DNA of 64,000 nt, taken from [Mycobacterium] zoologicum. GTDB taxonomy: Bacteria; Actinomycetota; Actinomycetes; Mycobacteriales; Mycobacteriaceae. The notes beneath the pieces were generated by a model that was not told the DNA's origin, did no database searches, and saw only the letters and a list, made by a program, of their open reading frames with translations. This document shows positions 8,976 to 18,138 of the stretch, one piece after another (positions within the stretch are counted from its first letter, which is position 1; each line of letters starts with the position of its first letter). Made by a program: the position numbers and the translations under genes. The stretch covers positions 1,976,972 to 2,040,971 of the forward strand of contig NZ_CP083985.1 in assembly GCF_020172665.1 (NCBI RefSeq), written 5' to 3'.

Positions 8976-9386
8976 GTGGCGGCATTTAGGGACGAGGACG
9001 AGGTCTATGCCTTCCTGGGCGGGATCTTTCGGCGGGGTTTGGAGAAGGAGGGTCTGGCGGACAAGCTCGCGAATTCGGGTGTGGTGTTGCGGGTGCATTA
9101 CACAGATCCGGATGCGGTTGTGACGGTGGACATGCCGAACAAGGTGGTGGAGACCGGAGCGGCCAGTACCGCGGTGCCCAACGTGGAGTTGTTCATGTCG
9201 GCAGACACGGGGAACAAGTTCTGGTTGGGGAAGGTGAACTTGACGATGGCGATGGCCAAGGGAACGGTACGTGCGAAAGGTCCGGTGCCGAAGTTGATCA
9301 AGTTGATCCCGCAGGCCAAGAACCTGTTCCCCGAGTACCGGTTGATGCTGGAGAGCCAGAATCGGCAGGACCTCATCGATGCGTGA
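8976..9386 (+). CDS. SCP2 sterol-carrier-like lipid-binding protein
   Basis: 136-residue protein with features of the SCP2 sterol-transfer domain: VVLRVHYTDPDAVVTVDM, a central PNVELFMSADTGNKFWLGKVNL strand region and a KGTVRAKGPVPKLIKLIP loop. In hydrocarbon and sterol catabolic clusters such proteins are thought to bind acyl or sterol substrates. GTG 8976 was chosen because GAGG ends six bases upstream; a TTG at 8964 is also in frame. It sits directly upstream of an acyl-CoA ligase gene. Confidence 0.75.
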   Translation: MAAFRDEDEVYAFLGGIFRRGLEKEGLADKLANSGVVLRVHYTDPDAVVTVDMPNKVVETGAASTAVPNVELFMSADTGNKFWLGKVNLTMAMAKGTVRAKGPVPKLIKLIPQAKNLFPEYRLMLESQNRQDLIDA

Positions 9387-9422
9387 CCCTCGCCTCACCG
9401 CGGGCTGTAGGGCGGGTGTGCG

Positions 9423-11051
9423 ATGAGGAGCACGATGCAGGACGTTGCGTTGACTGTGCCCGCGATCGTGGCCCATGCTTCGGCAGTCCATGGCGATCGC
9501 GAGGTGCTGACTGCGCGCGGACCCCGGCAGATCTCTGGGGTGTCCTATCGCGAGGTGGGTGAGCGTGCGGCACGGTTGGCAAATGCTTTGCGCCAGATCG
9601 GCATCCGTGGAGATGAGCGTGTCGCGACGCTGCAATGGAGCAACCAGGAGCATCTGGACTGTTACGCGGCGGTGCCGTCGATGGGCGCGGTGCTGCATAC
9701 GTTGAACCTGCGGCTGCCGCCGGAACAGCTGACGTGGATCGCCAATCATGCCGAGGATCGGGTGATCATCGTCGACAGTACGGTGCTTGCCCTTTTGGCG
9801 GCGGCGTTGCCGTCGATGACCTCGGTGCGCACGGTGCTAGTGACCGGAACCGGCGATCTTGCCGCGGTCGAGGGGTGCGGAAAGGACGTCCTACGGTACG
9901 ACGATGTGGTGGCCGCCCAGTCGAGTACGTTCGAGTGGCCCGATGTCGATGAGCGGTCGGCTGCAGCGATGTGCTATACGAGCGGTACCACCGGGCACCC
10001 GAAAGGTGTTGTCTACAGCCATCGTTCGACGTGGTTGCACTCTCAGGCGGCGTGCACCTCGAATGCCTTGGGCATCGGTCATGACGACACGGTGTTGGCG
10101 ATCGTTCCGATGTTCCACGCCAACGCGTGGGGGTTGCCGTATGCGGCGATGATGGCCGGCGCGCAGCTTCTGCTGCCTGACCGTTTCCTGCAGGCGGGGC
10201 CTTTGGTGGAGATGATCGAGGCGGTGCGGCCGACGATGGCGGGGGCGGTGCCGACAATCTGGACCGATGTTCTGCATTACTTGCGCGACAATCCTGGCCA
10301 TGACGTGAGTTCGCTGAAGATGGTGGCCTGCGGTGGTTCGGCGGTTCCGCGGTCGTTGATGACCGCCTATGACGAGCTGGGCATCCGCATTGTGCAGGCT
10401 TGGGGGATGACTGAGACTTCCCCGCTGGCCTCGGTCGCTCTGCCGCGGAGTTCTGATACCCCGGAGAGGTCGCTTCACCTGCGCGCAACCCAAGGCCGGG
10501 TGGTGGCCGGTGTGCAGGCCCGCATCGTCGATGACAGCGGTGCAGAACAACCGTGGGACGGAAAATCGGTGGGGGAGATTCAAGTCCGCGGCCCGTGGAT
10601 CACTCAGTCGTATTACGAGAATGACAGTCCGGCGGCGTCGCCGGACGGGTGGTTGCGTACCGGGGACGTCGGGACGATCAGCGCGGACGCGCTCATCGCG
10701 CTGACCGACCGCTCCAAGGATGTCATCAAGTCCGGGGGCGAATGGATCTCCTCGGTGGAATTGGAGAACGAGTTGGCCGCTCACCCTGCGGTGCGCACCG
10801 CCACGGTGATTGGAGTGCCCGACGACAAGTGGCAGGAACGGCCGCTGGCGGTGGTCGTCCTGGCTGCCGACCGCACCGCCACCGCGGCGGAGCTGACCGA
10901 ATTTCTGCGTGCGCGGGTGGCCAAGTGGTGGCTACCGGAACGGTGGGCGTTCGTCACCGACATTCCGCTGACTTCCACTGGCAAGTTCGACAAGAAGAAG
11001 CTGCGCCGCCAGTTCGCCGACGGTGACCTCATCATCGAGACGCTGGCGTGA
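9423..11051 (+). CDS. Fatty acyl-CoA ligase (medium-chain, AMP-forming)
   Basis: 542-residue ANL-superfamily enzyme that activates carboxylic acids to CoA thioesters through an acyl adenylate. Motifs are the P-loop [18 protein letters not shown], the AWGMTETSP adenylate-binding loop, GWLRTGDVG and [21 protein letters not shown] with the hinge, and the C-terminal catalytic Lys in [12 protein letters not shown]. It is a close paralogue of the ligase at 26920. In context it would activate acids formed from P450-derived alcohols. ATG 9435 (MQDV) is an alternative start. Confidence 0.92.
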   Translation: MRSTMQDVALTVPAIVAHASAVHGDREVLTARGPRQISGVSYREVGERAARLANALRQIGIRGDERVATLQWSNQEHLDCYAAVPSMGAVLHTLNLRLPPEQLTWIANHAEDRVIIVDSTVLALLAAALPSMTSVRTVLVTGTGDLAAVEGCGKDVLRYDDVVAAQSSTFEWPDVDERSAAAMCYTSGTTGHPKGVVYSHRSTWLHSQAACTSNALGIGHDDTVLAIVPMFHANAWGLPYAAMMAGAQLLLPDRFLQAGPLVEMIEAVRPTMAGAVPTIWTDVLHYLRDNPGHDVSSLKMVACGGSAVPRSLMTAYDELGIRIVQAWGMTETSPLASVALPRSSDTPERSLHLRATQGRVVAGVQARIVDDSGAEQPWDGKSVGEIQVRGPWITQSYYENDSPAASPDGWLRTGDVGTISADALIALTDRSKDVIKSGGEWISSVELENELAAHPAVRTATVIGVPDDKWQERPLAVVVLAADRTATAAELTEFLRARVAKWWLPERWAFVTDIPLTSTGKFDKKKLRRQFADGDLIIETLA

Positions 11052-11097
11052 ATCATCAATCCACTGCGACCGAAACACTGACGTTAAGGAGACACAC

Positions 11098-12204
11098 ATG
11101 AAGACACGTGCTGCAGTGCTGTGGGGCCTAGGAGAAAAGTGGGAAGTCGAGGACATCGAGTTGGATCCTCCCGGCCCCGATGAAGTGCTCGTCCAGCTGA
11201 CCGCGACCGGGTTGTGCCATTCCGACGAACACCTCGTGACCGGCGACCTGCCCATTCCGCTGCCCGTCGTCGGTGGCCACGAGGGTGCCGGCACCGTGGT
11301 CGAAGTGGGTGCGGGTGTCGAGAACGTCGCCGAGGGCGATTCGGTGATCCTGACGTTCCTGCCGTCGTGCGGGCACTGTTCCTATTGCGCGCGGGGGATG
11401 GGGAACATGTGCGACTTGGGTGCCGCGCTCATGATGGGACCCCAGATCGACGGCACTTACCGTTTCCATGCCAGGGGTGAGGACGTCGGCCAGATGTGCC
11501 TGCTGGGCACGTTCTCGGAATACACCGTGGTCCCCAAGGCGTCTCTGGTCAAAATCGACCAGGGGACACCGCTGGACAAGGCGGCGTTGATCGGGTGTGG
11601 TGTGACGACCGGGTACGGGTCGGCGGTGCGCACCGGTGAGGTGCGTGCCGGGGATACCGTGGCGGTGATCGGAGCCGGTGGCATCGGCATGAATGCGATT
11701 CAGGGTGCCCGCATCGCGGGCGCGTTGAACATCGTGGCTGTCGATCCGGTGGCGTTCAAGCGTGAACAAGCCGGCGGTTTCGGTGCGACGCATGCCGTTG
11801 CCACGATCGACGAGGCCTGGTCACTGATCAGTGACATCACCCGCGGCAAACTCGCCGATGTCTGCGTCTTGACCACCGATGTCGCCGAAGGGTCCTACAT
11901 CGGCGAGGCGCTGTCCTTGGTCGGTAAACGCGGCCGTGTGGTCGTTACCGCGATCGGGCACCCCGAAGACACCTCGATGTCGGGTTCACTGCTGGAATTG
12001 ACGCTGTATGAAAAGCAGATCCGCGGCGCTCTGTACGGTTCTTCGAACGCCGCCCACGACATCCCGCGGCTCGTCGAGCTCTACAACGCCGGACACCTCA
12101 AGCTGGATGAGCTGATCACCCGTGAGTACACCCTCGATCAGATCAACGAAGGCTACGCGGATATGCGATCGGGCCGCAACATCCGAGGACTCATCCGATT
12201 CTGA
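11098..12204 (+). CDS. Zinc alcohol dehydrogenase, NDMA-dependent type
   Basis: 368-residue medium-chain dehydrogenase. Catalytic zinc ligands are in GLCHSDEH and GGHEGAG; the structural zinc cysteines are in SCGHCSYCARGMGNMC; the NAD-binding Rossmann motif is VAVIGAGGIGMNA. The length and the LMMGPQIDGTYRFHARGEDVGQMCLLGTFSEYTV segment resemble actinobacterial NDMA-dependent alcohol dehydrogenases with tightly bound cofactor. ATG 11098 has an AAGGAGA site upstream. It fits oxidation of the alcohols made by the CYP153 system. Confidence 0.88.
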   Translation: MKTRAAVLWGLGEKWEVEDIELDPPGPDEVLVQLTATGLCHSDEHLVTGDLPIPLPVVGGHEGAGTVVEVGAGVENVAEGDSVILTFLPSCGHCSYCARGMGNMCDLGAALMMGPQIDGTYRFHARGEDVGQMCLLGTFSEYTVVPKASLVKIDQGTPLDKAALIGCGVTTGYGSAVRTGEVRAGDTVAVIGAGGIGMNAIQGARIAGALNIVAVDPVAFKREQAGGFGATHAVATIDEAWSLISDITRGKLADVCVLTTDVAEGSYIGEALSLVGKRGRVVVTAIGHPEDTSMSGSLLELTLYEKQIRGALYGSSNAAHDIPRLVELYNAGHLKLDELITREYTLDQINEGYADMRSGRNIRGLIRF

Positions 12205-12481
12205 TAAAGCAGCCGAAGCGCGGGAGCGCGACCACGGGAGCAAGCGAGCTGAGTACAACGGTTGAGTGCTGCGCGTCTGTGGCTCTTACCGTTGACGTGT
12301 TGATGCAGGACTAGCGATCGAAAGTCAATGTGCCCCATCGCCATAGGCTGTCGAGATGCGCGGCTGAGGTTGGCTGCGGTCACGCGTGTTGGTGTTGGCA
12401 CCTACTGTCAGCCGGGAAGCCGTGATGAAACGTAGCTTTTGACGAGTCTCAACAGTGCTACTGACAAGGAAGGAAGCGGCG

Positions 12482-13582
12482 ATGACGAGGATTCAAGTTC
12501 CCTATCCCCATAGGAGGGGAGGGCACTGTGGTTCCGGTGCGCTTCGTGACCTTACTGAATGGGCCCAACTCGGATGGGGGACAGAAGCACTCAGTGAAGG
12601 ATTGGTCTTCACCCTCGGCGGAGTCTTGGACTTCTCGTACGTCCGCTCTACGCAGTTGTTCCCCCAGGTGTACCTGGTAGGACGAGGAAGCGACCTGGAA
12701 CAGGATTACCTCTCCCGGGTTGGCGCAAAGTTCGTCGTGCGATCGACCGATGACCCGGACGTGGGATGGGCATTTGTGACCGACGAAATCGACAAAGGTC
12801 GACCCGTCATGGTCTGGGCTGACATCGGCGAACTTCCTTACCTGCGCGTCCGATTGCACATGAGCCGTCACGACATTGTCATCACCGGATACGATGACGA
12901 ACAACGGGTCGCCTATGTGGTCGATAATGACCGCGAGACAACCCAGACGGTGGCCTACGACGACCTACGCCGGGCGCGGTCCTCGGTCGGGTTTCCCACA
13001 CCTACCCGGCACACCACATATCACGTCGACTGGCCAGAGCGAGTGCCAGACCTTGGGCCGATCGCGGCCGCTGCACTCGCCGCGAGCGCAGCGTTCATGC
13101 GCGGCGGTGCCGTAGGTGCGCCGCTACTGCGCATCGAGGCAGCTGAAGTCGAATCTTCCGGTTTGAAGGGTGTGCAGGACTTCGCCGATGACGTAGGGCA
13201 TTGGCCAACGCTGTTCGATGACGATGCCCTGACCGCGGCATTGTTCGGGCTCGGGGCGTTCATCGAGAAAGCCGGTACCGGCGGCGGGCTCTTTCGTACG
13301 CTGCAGGCAGACGGTTGCCAGAACATCGCCGATCTCCTAGATGACGCCGCCACTGCCGAAGCGGCTGCCGCGGCCCGACATGCTTCCAAAGCGTGGTCTA
13401 CGCTTGCGGCCGCAGCCACGGATGCCGGCACATCGCTACGGAGTCGTAGTCTAGCTGCGGCCAAAGTCGCCGCGACGATCCCGGACGCCGAAACGCGCCT
13501 CGTCGAAGCCCTCGAAACGGCCAGTCGATCCGTTGGCACTGTCGATACCGGCATCGAAGCTCATCTGAAAGGCTATCTGTGA
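12482..13582 (+). CDS. BtrH-like protein (BtrH N-terminal domain plus DUF4872)
   Basis: 366-residue protein. The N-terminal PHRRGGHCGSGALRDL motif, with candidate nucleophile Cys16, and the later MSRHDIVITGYDD and YVVDNDR segments are typical of the BtrH N-terminal domain (named after the butirosin acyl-ACP:aminoglycoside acyltransferase). The C-terminal half is alanine-rich and helical, matching the DUF4872 partner domain. An AAGGAAG site precedes ATG 12482. The stop overlaps the GTG of the following transglutaminase-like pseudogene. A truncated relative lies at 29779. The substrate is unknown; acyl transfer or hydrolysis of a CoA or protein-bound acyl group is inference. Confidence 0.75.
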   Translation: MTRIQVPYPHRRGGHCGSGALRDLTEWAQLGWGTEALSEGLVFTLGGVLDFSYVRSTQLFPQVYLVGRGSDLEQDYLSRVGAKFVVRSTDDPDVGWAFVTDEIDKGRPVMVWADIGELPYLRVRLHMSRHDIVITGYDDEQRVAYVVDNDRETTQTVAYDDLRRARSSVGFPTPTRHTTYHVDWPERVPDLGPIAAAALAASAAFMRGGAVGAPLLRIEAAEVESSGLKGVQDFADDVGHWPTLFDDDALTAALFGLGAFIEKAGTGGGLFRTLQADGCQNIADLLDDAATAEAAAAARHASKAWSTLAAAATDAGTSLRSRSLAAAKVAATIPDAETRLVEALETASRSVGTVDTGIEAHLKGYL

Positions 13583-13839
13583 GTGGCACTTCAAATCAAT
13601 CGAGTTTCCTGAAGACTACTGGTTTCTCGATTGGCAGCATGACGATGTTCAGCGCTTCGCCCAGAACGCGGTCGGTGACGTTCGTGACCCTTGTGCAGAA
13701 GGCGAGGTTGACCGTCACCGCTGTGGGGGACAGGATTTGGTATGACCCCTATAGCACCGACGACGACCCCGAGCATTATCGGGCGAGCTATGCGGCGACA
13801 GCGTCGAGGGCGTATTGCGGGGCAGGACCAAATGGCTGA
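13579..13839 (+). pseudogene. Broken transglutaminase-like gene
   Basis: Compared with the intact gene at 26252, the start (MSG), the LDWQH region and the IWYDPYSTDDDPEHYRASYAATASRAYC block are all here, but in different frames. The first and last blocks share the frame opened by GTG 13579, while the middle block (FLDWQHDDVQRFAQNAV) is in another frame. That frame ends in TGA just past the start of the last block. The frame stops soon after the would-be catalytic Cys. At least two frameshifts plus loss of the 3' two thirds make it non-functional. Confidence 0.82.
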
Positions 13840-13998
13840 TAGTGACGGAACTGGAAGGTGTACCGCAGCGATGATCTCGGCGGGCTAACGAGTCCTTTAC
13901 ATACTGTCTTCGGGCGATCAGCCCAGCCGACGTCGGCGCAGTTCTTCAGTCGCATGGTGGTCCATGCACTGCGTGGTCCTATTTAGGAGGATTTCGTC

Positions 13999-14547
13999 AT
14001 CGACGAGCAAGCGGAAGAAGATTCGGCCATCGCGTGGTGGCATAACTTTCAGAATCGTGTTATCGCCGCCGACGGCGACTACCTCGATGCGCACCATCCG
14101 TGGTGCCTTGGTTGCGGCACAGACAATCCGCACGGTCATCGCCTGCGAGCGCGTCGGCGTGGCGACGGGGTGGGCGCCAGGCATATCTTCGACGGCCGAC
14201 ATCGCGGCGCACCCGGGATCGCACATGGCGGCGCAGTCATGACGGTTCTTGACGACACGGTGGGCATGCTGCTCTACGTCGTCGGTGAGATGGCCGTCAC
14301 CCGTAAGCTCGACACCGAGTTCTTCGCGCCGGTATTGCTGGGGGTTCCCTACGAGGTCAGCGCGGAGCTCGTGTCCAGAACCGGCCGGAAACTCGAAGTG
14401 CGGACAGAATTGCGCGAGGAAGCCACCGGCCAGCTGGTCGCGTCCGCGTCCGGGTTATTCGTCGTCGTCACGCTGGATCACTTCACTAGCTCCATACAGA
14501 AGGCGTCGTCAATACGCTGCACTGCGCGACCACCCTGGGAAGGATGA
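13999..14547 (+). CDS. PaaI-type hotdog-fold thioesterase with a non-standard or lost start codon
   Basis: The reading frame encodes HPWCLGCGTDNPHGHRLRARRRGDG, then GAPGIAHGGAVMTVLDDTVGML, the hotdog-fold core of PaaI/YbgC-like acyl-CoA thioesterases. Homology begins well upstream of the first standard start (GTG 14170), which would remove the HPWCLGCG region. A strong TAGGAGG site at 13984-13990 is followed in frame only by GTC (13996) and ATC (13999); I placed the start at ATC, giving 182 residues. It may instead be a gene that lost its start. It would release free acids from CoA esters (inference). Confidence 0.55.
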   Translation: MDEQAEEDSAIAWWHNFQNRVIAADGDYLDAHHPWCLGCGTDNPHGHRLRARRRGDGVGARHIFDGRHRGAPGIAHGGAVMTVLDDTVGMLLYVVGEMAVTRKLDTEFFAPVLLGVPYEVSAELVSRTGRKLEVRTELREEATGQLVASASGLFVVVTLDHFTSSIQKASSIRCTARPPWEG

Positions 14548-14709
14548 CTCAACCCGTAAATCTGCTCATTTTTCAACCGGCGCAGGCTGCTCAGGATTGA
14601 ACCGGGGCCGACAGGGGGTTTGCTAAGCAAACGCGTACTCGACCACATCGTGGTGTACCAGCCTTCGGTAGCGTGACGCCGCAGCGTGTCGGCGAAAATA
14701 CCGCCGGTC

Positions 14710-15399
14710 TCATCTGTTGTGGCCCGCCGGGGAGTTGATATCGACCTGGATGTGCGAAGCGGCCGGGTCAGGTTTCTGGCCGAGGGTATACAGGCCAAGA
14801 CTGCCGAGAAAACCCGCACAATGCTCGATAAGCACTTCGGTCGATAGGTTTAGTTGTCCGTCTATCCAGCGACGGAGAATCTCGAACAGGCCCCCGACAC
14901 CGTAGGTAGCGGCGAGATCTGCGACCTGAATCACCTCGCTGGGTATATCGAGATGCAGGCGGGCCTCTCTGAGGACGAGCTCCGCAAATTCGGACATCAG
15001 TTCGCTTCGCAGCTGCCGAAGCAGGGGTTCAGCGCCCGATTCGACAAACAATATGCGGGCCATGCTGGGATCGTTCTCGATCATCTGAACCAGGGCCTTT
15101 ATCGGAGCGTAAGCGAGTTCTTGAGGAGCAACGGTGTCATCCGGTATCGCCTTGGTGATCACGGCTTGGAAGGTGGTGGAGATCTTGGTGAACATCGCAC
15201 GCAGGAGCGCGTCTCTGTCGCGAAACTGCTGGTAGAAGTACCGGCTCGTCACTCCTGACTCCGTACACACAGCGGTCACGGTGCACGCGGCGGCTCCCTG
15301 CTTGCCCATGAGCGCGACCGCGGCGTCAATCAGCAGTGCGCGGCGCTGCGCATCGCGTTGAGTTGCGGACAGCCCGCCATAAACACGTGCTGGACTCAT
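14710..15399 (-). CDS. TetR-family transcriptional regulator
   Basis: 229-residue regulator. The N-terminal DNA-binding domain shows RALLIDAAVALMGKQGAAACTVTAVCTESGVTSRYFYQQFRDRDALL, the standard TetR helix-turn-helix; the C-terminal ligand domain is not family-diagnostic. It is divergent from the ferritin-like gene at 15473, with a 73-base gap, and probably controls it. The ligand is unknown. Confidence 0.9.
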   Translation of the reverse strand: MSPARVYGGLSATQRDAQRRALLIDAAVALMGKQGAAACTVTAVCTESGVTSRYFYQQFRDRDALLRAMFTKISTTFQAVITKAIPDDTVAPQELAYAPIKALVQMIENDPSMARILFVESGAEPLLRQLRSELMSEFAELVLREARLHLDIPSEVIQVADLAATYGVGGLFEILRRWIDGQLNLSTEVLIEHCAGFLGSLGLYTLGQKPDPAASHIQVDINSPAGHNR

Positions 15400-15472
15400 G
15401 CCCTACATTCTGGCAGTCTCATGTGACAAGGCCTAAAGTCAGATCACGCAACGGAGGAAGGACCCCGTCAAG

Positions 15473-16342
15473 ATGCCGGAAGATCGAGCCTCGACCAAGA
15501 GCCGTGTATTGCCAAAACCCCGGCGCGTTCGTTTCCCCATGCCCACCTCCACGAAGCGGCGACACTTCGTGGATGGCGACCTGGTGATGAGCCATTTCAT
15601 CTCGGTGCTTTCTGCGACCTTCCCGGAAGGGGAAGACTTCTTCATCCGCTCGGTCAAGTATTTCCAGAGTTCCATCGACGATCCCCAATTGCTGACAGCG
15701 GTCAAGGGTTTCATCGGGCAAGAGGCCACACACCGACACCAGCATCGGCTCCTCAACGAACGGCTCCAGGCCATGGGTTATCCGACCGCGCGGATCGACC
15801 GCCACGTCGCACGCCTGATCAAGCGATTGGAGCGGCGCTTTTCGCCAGAAATGCGGCTGTCGATGACCTCTGCATTGGAGCACTACACCGCGACGCTCGC
15901 TGAAATCATTCTCACCAGCGATGACGCGCAGAAGCTCATCGGACAGACAGAGGTTCGACCGATTCTGCTGTGGCATGCGTTCGAGGAGTCGGAGCACAAA
16001 GCCGTCGCCTTCGACGCCTATCGGCTGATTGGAGGCACCGAGCGCACCCGCGTACGGGGCATGCGGATCGCCTCTGCAATTCTGTTCGGCGAACTCATTC
16101 TGCAGACTGCGCTGTCGATGGCCTCTGACAAGGCCTCGTATAACCCGGTCACGTTGGTGCGTAGCCTACGTCGCTTCAGTCGCACCCCGATGTTCACCGC
16201 CGATGCGCTGCAGCGATTCCGTTCGTACAACCGCCCCGGCTTCCACCCTGATGATTGGGACAGCACCGCGGTCCTGGAGCGATGGAGCAAGGAACTGTTC
16301 GACCAAGACGGCTCACAGAAGGTCATCGCTCAGCCGGGGTAG
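15473..16342 (+). CDS. Ferritin-like 'metal-dependent hydrolase' (PF10118-type)
   Basis: 289-residue protein resembling the PF10118 family common in mycobacteria and proteobacteria. Marks are an N-terminal RRHFVDGDLVMSHFISVLSATFPEGE segment and carboxylate/histidine pairs GQEATHRHQH and HAFEESEHKAVAFD, which look like a di-metal site in a four-helix bundle. The biochemical role is not established. It is transcribed away from a TetR gene and followed by a strong hairpin, so it appears to be a single-gene unit. Confidence 0.75.
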   Translation: MPEDRASTKSRVLPKPRRVRFPMPTSTKRRHFVDGDLVMSHFISVLSATFPEGEDFFIRSVKYFQSSIDDPQLLTAVKGFIGQEATHRHQHRLLNERLQAMGYPTARIDRHVARLIKRLERRFSPEMRLSMTSALEHYTATLAEIILTSDDAQKLIGQTEVRPILLWHAFEESEHKAVAFDAYRLIGGTERTRVRGMRIASAILFGELILQTALSMASDKASYNPVTLVRSLRRFSRTPMFTADALQRFRSYNRPGFHPDDWDSTAVLERWSKELFDQDGSQKVIAQPG

Positions 16343-16361
16343 CAAAAGTGCGTGAGGAGGG

Positions 16362-16390
16362 CGACGCAGAAAGACACTGTTTCTGCGTCG
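16362..16390 (+). terminator. Hairpin terminator
   Basis: Perfect 11-bp stem CGACGCAGAAA / TTTCTGCGTCG with a 7-base loop, 20 bases after the stop of the ferritin-like gene. GGAGG and CCTCC just outside extend the pairing imperfectly. Confidence 0.7.
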
Positions 16391-16508
16391 TTCCTCCAAA
16401 CAATCGACAGCGCGCCTGTCGTCACGGATTGGATGCCCGGTGGCGGGTCAAGGCGACAGTCATACAGACAAGTGCAGTCGGCCTCGAAACTCACGGAAAG
16501 GTTAAGCC

Positions 16509-17150
16509 TCAGCCGCTGACGACGTAGCGTTGAGCCAAGGTTTCAGCCAGTCGGCTCGTGTGCGCGACCACTTCCTTTTCGGTCACCGCGAGCAAACCGG
16601 AGTGCCAGGCCGTGATGACTTCGACGAACCCCCCCACCGCAACCAAAGTGTCCATACGAAGGGCCGTCTCGTCGGCGTCTTCTCTGAGATGTGGCCGGCT
16701 TGCCTCGACGACCAACTGCGTTGCCTCCTGCAGCGCCACAGCGCGGCGATCTTGCAGCGGTGAGCTACCTACATGCTGAGCGAGGAGGATGTGCGCCCGG
16801 CCAGGATCGCGTGCGATCCGGTCGACCACGATGGCGATCGCCGCGGTGATGGTTTCGATCGGCGGCCGATCCACACGCTCGTCGAAGAGCGCGGAAACCT
16901 CGCCGAGCATGTCATTGCGAACGCCATCCCACGCTGCGACGAGAAGATCCTCGCGCGTCTTGAAGTCCTCGTAGAAGTATCGATCGTTGAGCCCTGTCCG
17001 GGCGCACACGCCGCGCATAGTCACTGCGGCCCAACCGCTCTCACTCCAAATCTCGGTCGCAGCCTCGATCAATTGCTGCCGTCGCTCTGCTCGACGCTCA
17101 GCACCGGTCCGACCACCCCAGCGCGTGTTTCTCGACCGCACATCAAACAT
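16509..17150 (-). CDS. TetR-family regulator of the BVMO/P450 operon
   Basis: 213-residue TetR protein with helix-turn-helix region RRQQLIEAATEIWSESGWAAVTMRGVCARTGLNDRYFYEDFKTREDLL. It is divergent from the SDR gene at 17271 that opens the long monooxygenase operon, so it is the best candidate local repressor. The 120-base intergenic region contains TTGACA at 17152 and a TGGTG-N8-CACCA repeat near 17181, possible control sites. The analogous M. tuberculosis mymA operon is controlled by an AraC-type protein (VirS), so the regulator type differs here. Confidence 0.88.
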   Translation of the reverse strand: MFDVRSRNTRWGGRTGAERRAERRQQLIEAATEIWSESGWAAVTMRGVCARTGLNDRYFYEDFKTREDLLVAAWDGVRNDMLGEVSALFDERVDRPPIETITAAIAIVVDRIARDPGRAHILLAQHVGSSPLQDRRAVALQEATQLVVEASRPHLREDADETALRMDTLVAVGGFVEVITAWHSGLLAVTEKEVVAHTSRLAETLAQRYVVSG

Positions 17151-17180
17151 CTTGACAAAACGTCGGGCTCACGACCAAAC

Positions 17181-17198
17181 TGGTGGCATGCGACACCA
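17181..17198. promoter_or_regulatory. Possible TetR operator between the divergent TetR and SDR genes
   Basis: Inverted repeat TGGTG-N8-CACCA in the 120-base divergent intergenic region; a second CCAATGGTGG follows immediately. Assignment is inference from position. Confidence 0.3.
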
Positions 17199-17270
17199 AT
17201 GGTGGCTGATGCCCCCAAATCAATGGTCTCCCGCACCGGAAATCAGTGTCGCGATCCGAAAGGCAAGCAG

Positions 17271-18137
17271 ATGAGGTTCTTGCCGTTCGGTAGTTCACCA
17301 GGTAGAACCCACCGCGCCCACGCAGTAGTCACAGGCGCAGGGAGCGGTATCGGCCGCGCGTTCGCCGTTGAGCTTGCACGCCGAGGTGGACGTGTTGTGT
17401 GTGCGGACAAAGACCCCATCACTGCGAAAGAGTCGGCCGAGTTGGTGAGGCAGGCCGGCGGCGAGGGTTTCGACGTCGTATGCGACGTCACCGACCTTGA
17501 GCAGGTCCGTAACCTCGCTGATGCCAGTGAAGACTGGTTTGGCAAGGCGGCGAGCCTGGTGATCAACAACGCCGGAATCGGTGCGGGCGGCAATCGCATC
17601 GGCGCTACGTCGGTCGAGGACTGGAACGCTGCGATTTCTGTCAACCTTTGGGGTGTTATCTACGGGTGCGAGACTTTCGTTCCCCGGCTCCGGAGCAACG
17701 GCCGTGGCGGAGTGATCAATGTGGCGTCCGCCGCGAGTTTCGGCTCGGCGCCCCGAATGGGGGCATACAACGTGAGTAAGGCCGGAGTGCTCGCTCTGTC
17801 CGAGACCTTGGCGGCCGAACTGAGCGGTACTAACGTCAATGTCACAGTGCTTTGCCCCACCTTCGTCAAGACGAACATCGCCAAAAATCCTCAGATTGAG
17901 GAGTCGGCGGCGAAACTCGCGACCAACCTGATGAGGTGGACCGGCATTTCGCCGGATCAAGTGGCTCGAACGACCTTGAACGCGCACGATCGCGGACAAA
18001 TCTATGTAGTGCCCCAACTGGACGCGAAAATTTTGTGGCAACTGAAAAGAGCTTTACCCGGTCAGTTTACGCGGGCGTTGGGGCTGGTGGAGCGCGTGGC
18101 CTCATGGAACGATCCAGCCGAACAGAGGGAGCAGTGA
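17271..18137 (+). CDS. Short-chain dehydrogenase/reductase, SadH-like
   Basis: 288-residue classical SDR: cofactor motif TGAGSGIGRAFA, NNAGIGAGG, catalytic Ser in VASAASFGSAP and YNVSK with the Tyr-Lys pair. It probably oxidises or reduces a hydroxyl/keto group using NAD(P). It heads an operon with Baeyer-Villiger monooxygenases and a LipR-like esterase, like sadH in the mymA operon. The reading frame is open far upstream; ATG 17271 was chosen because homology starts there and the upstream part overlaps the divergent TetR gene. Confidence 0.88.
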   Translation: MRFLPFGSSPGRTHRAHAVVTGAGSGIGRAFAVELARRGGRVVCADKDPITAKESAELVRQAGGEGFDVVCDVTDLEQVRNLADASEDWFGKAASLVINNAGIGAGGNRIGATSVEDWNAAISVNLWGVIYGCETFVPRLRSNGRGGVINVASAASFGSAPRMGAYNVSKAGVLALSETLAAELSGTNVNVTVLCPTFVKTNIAKNPQIEESAAKLATNLMRWTGISPDQVARTTLNAHDRGQIYVVPQLDAKILWQLKRALPGQFTRALGLVERVASWNDPAEQREQ

Positions 18138-18138
18138 A

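Noticed and set aside
16773..17270. A longer N-terminus for the SDR at 17271
   Set aside because: The frame is open upstream but overlaps the divergent TetR gene and has no SDR homology; the Rossmann fold starts soon after ATG 17271.
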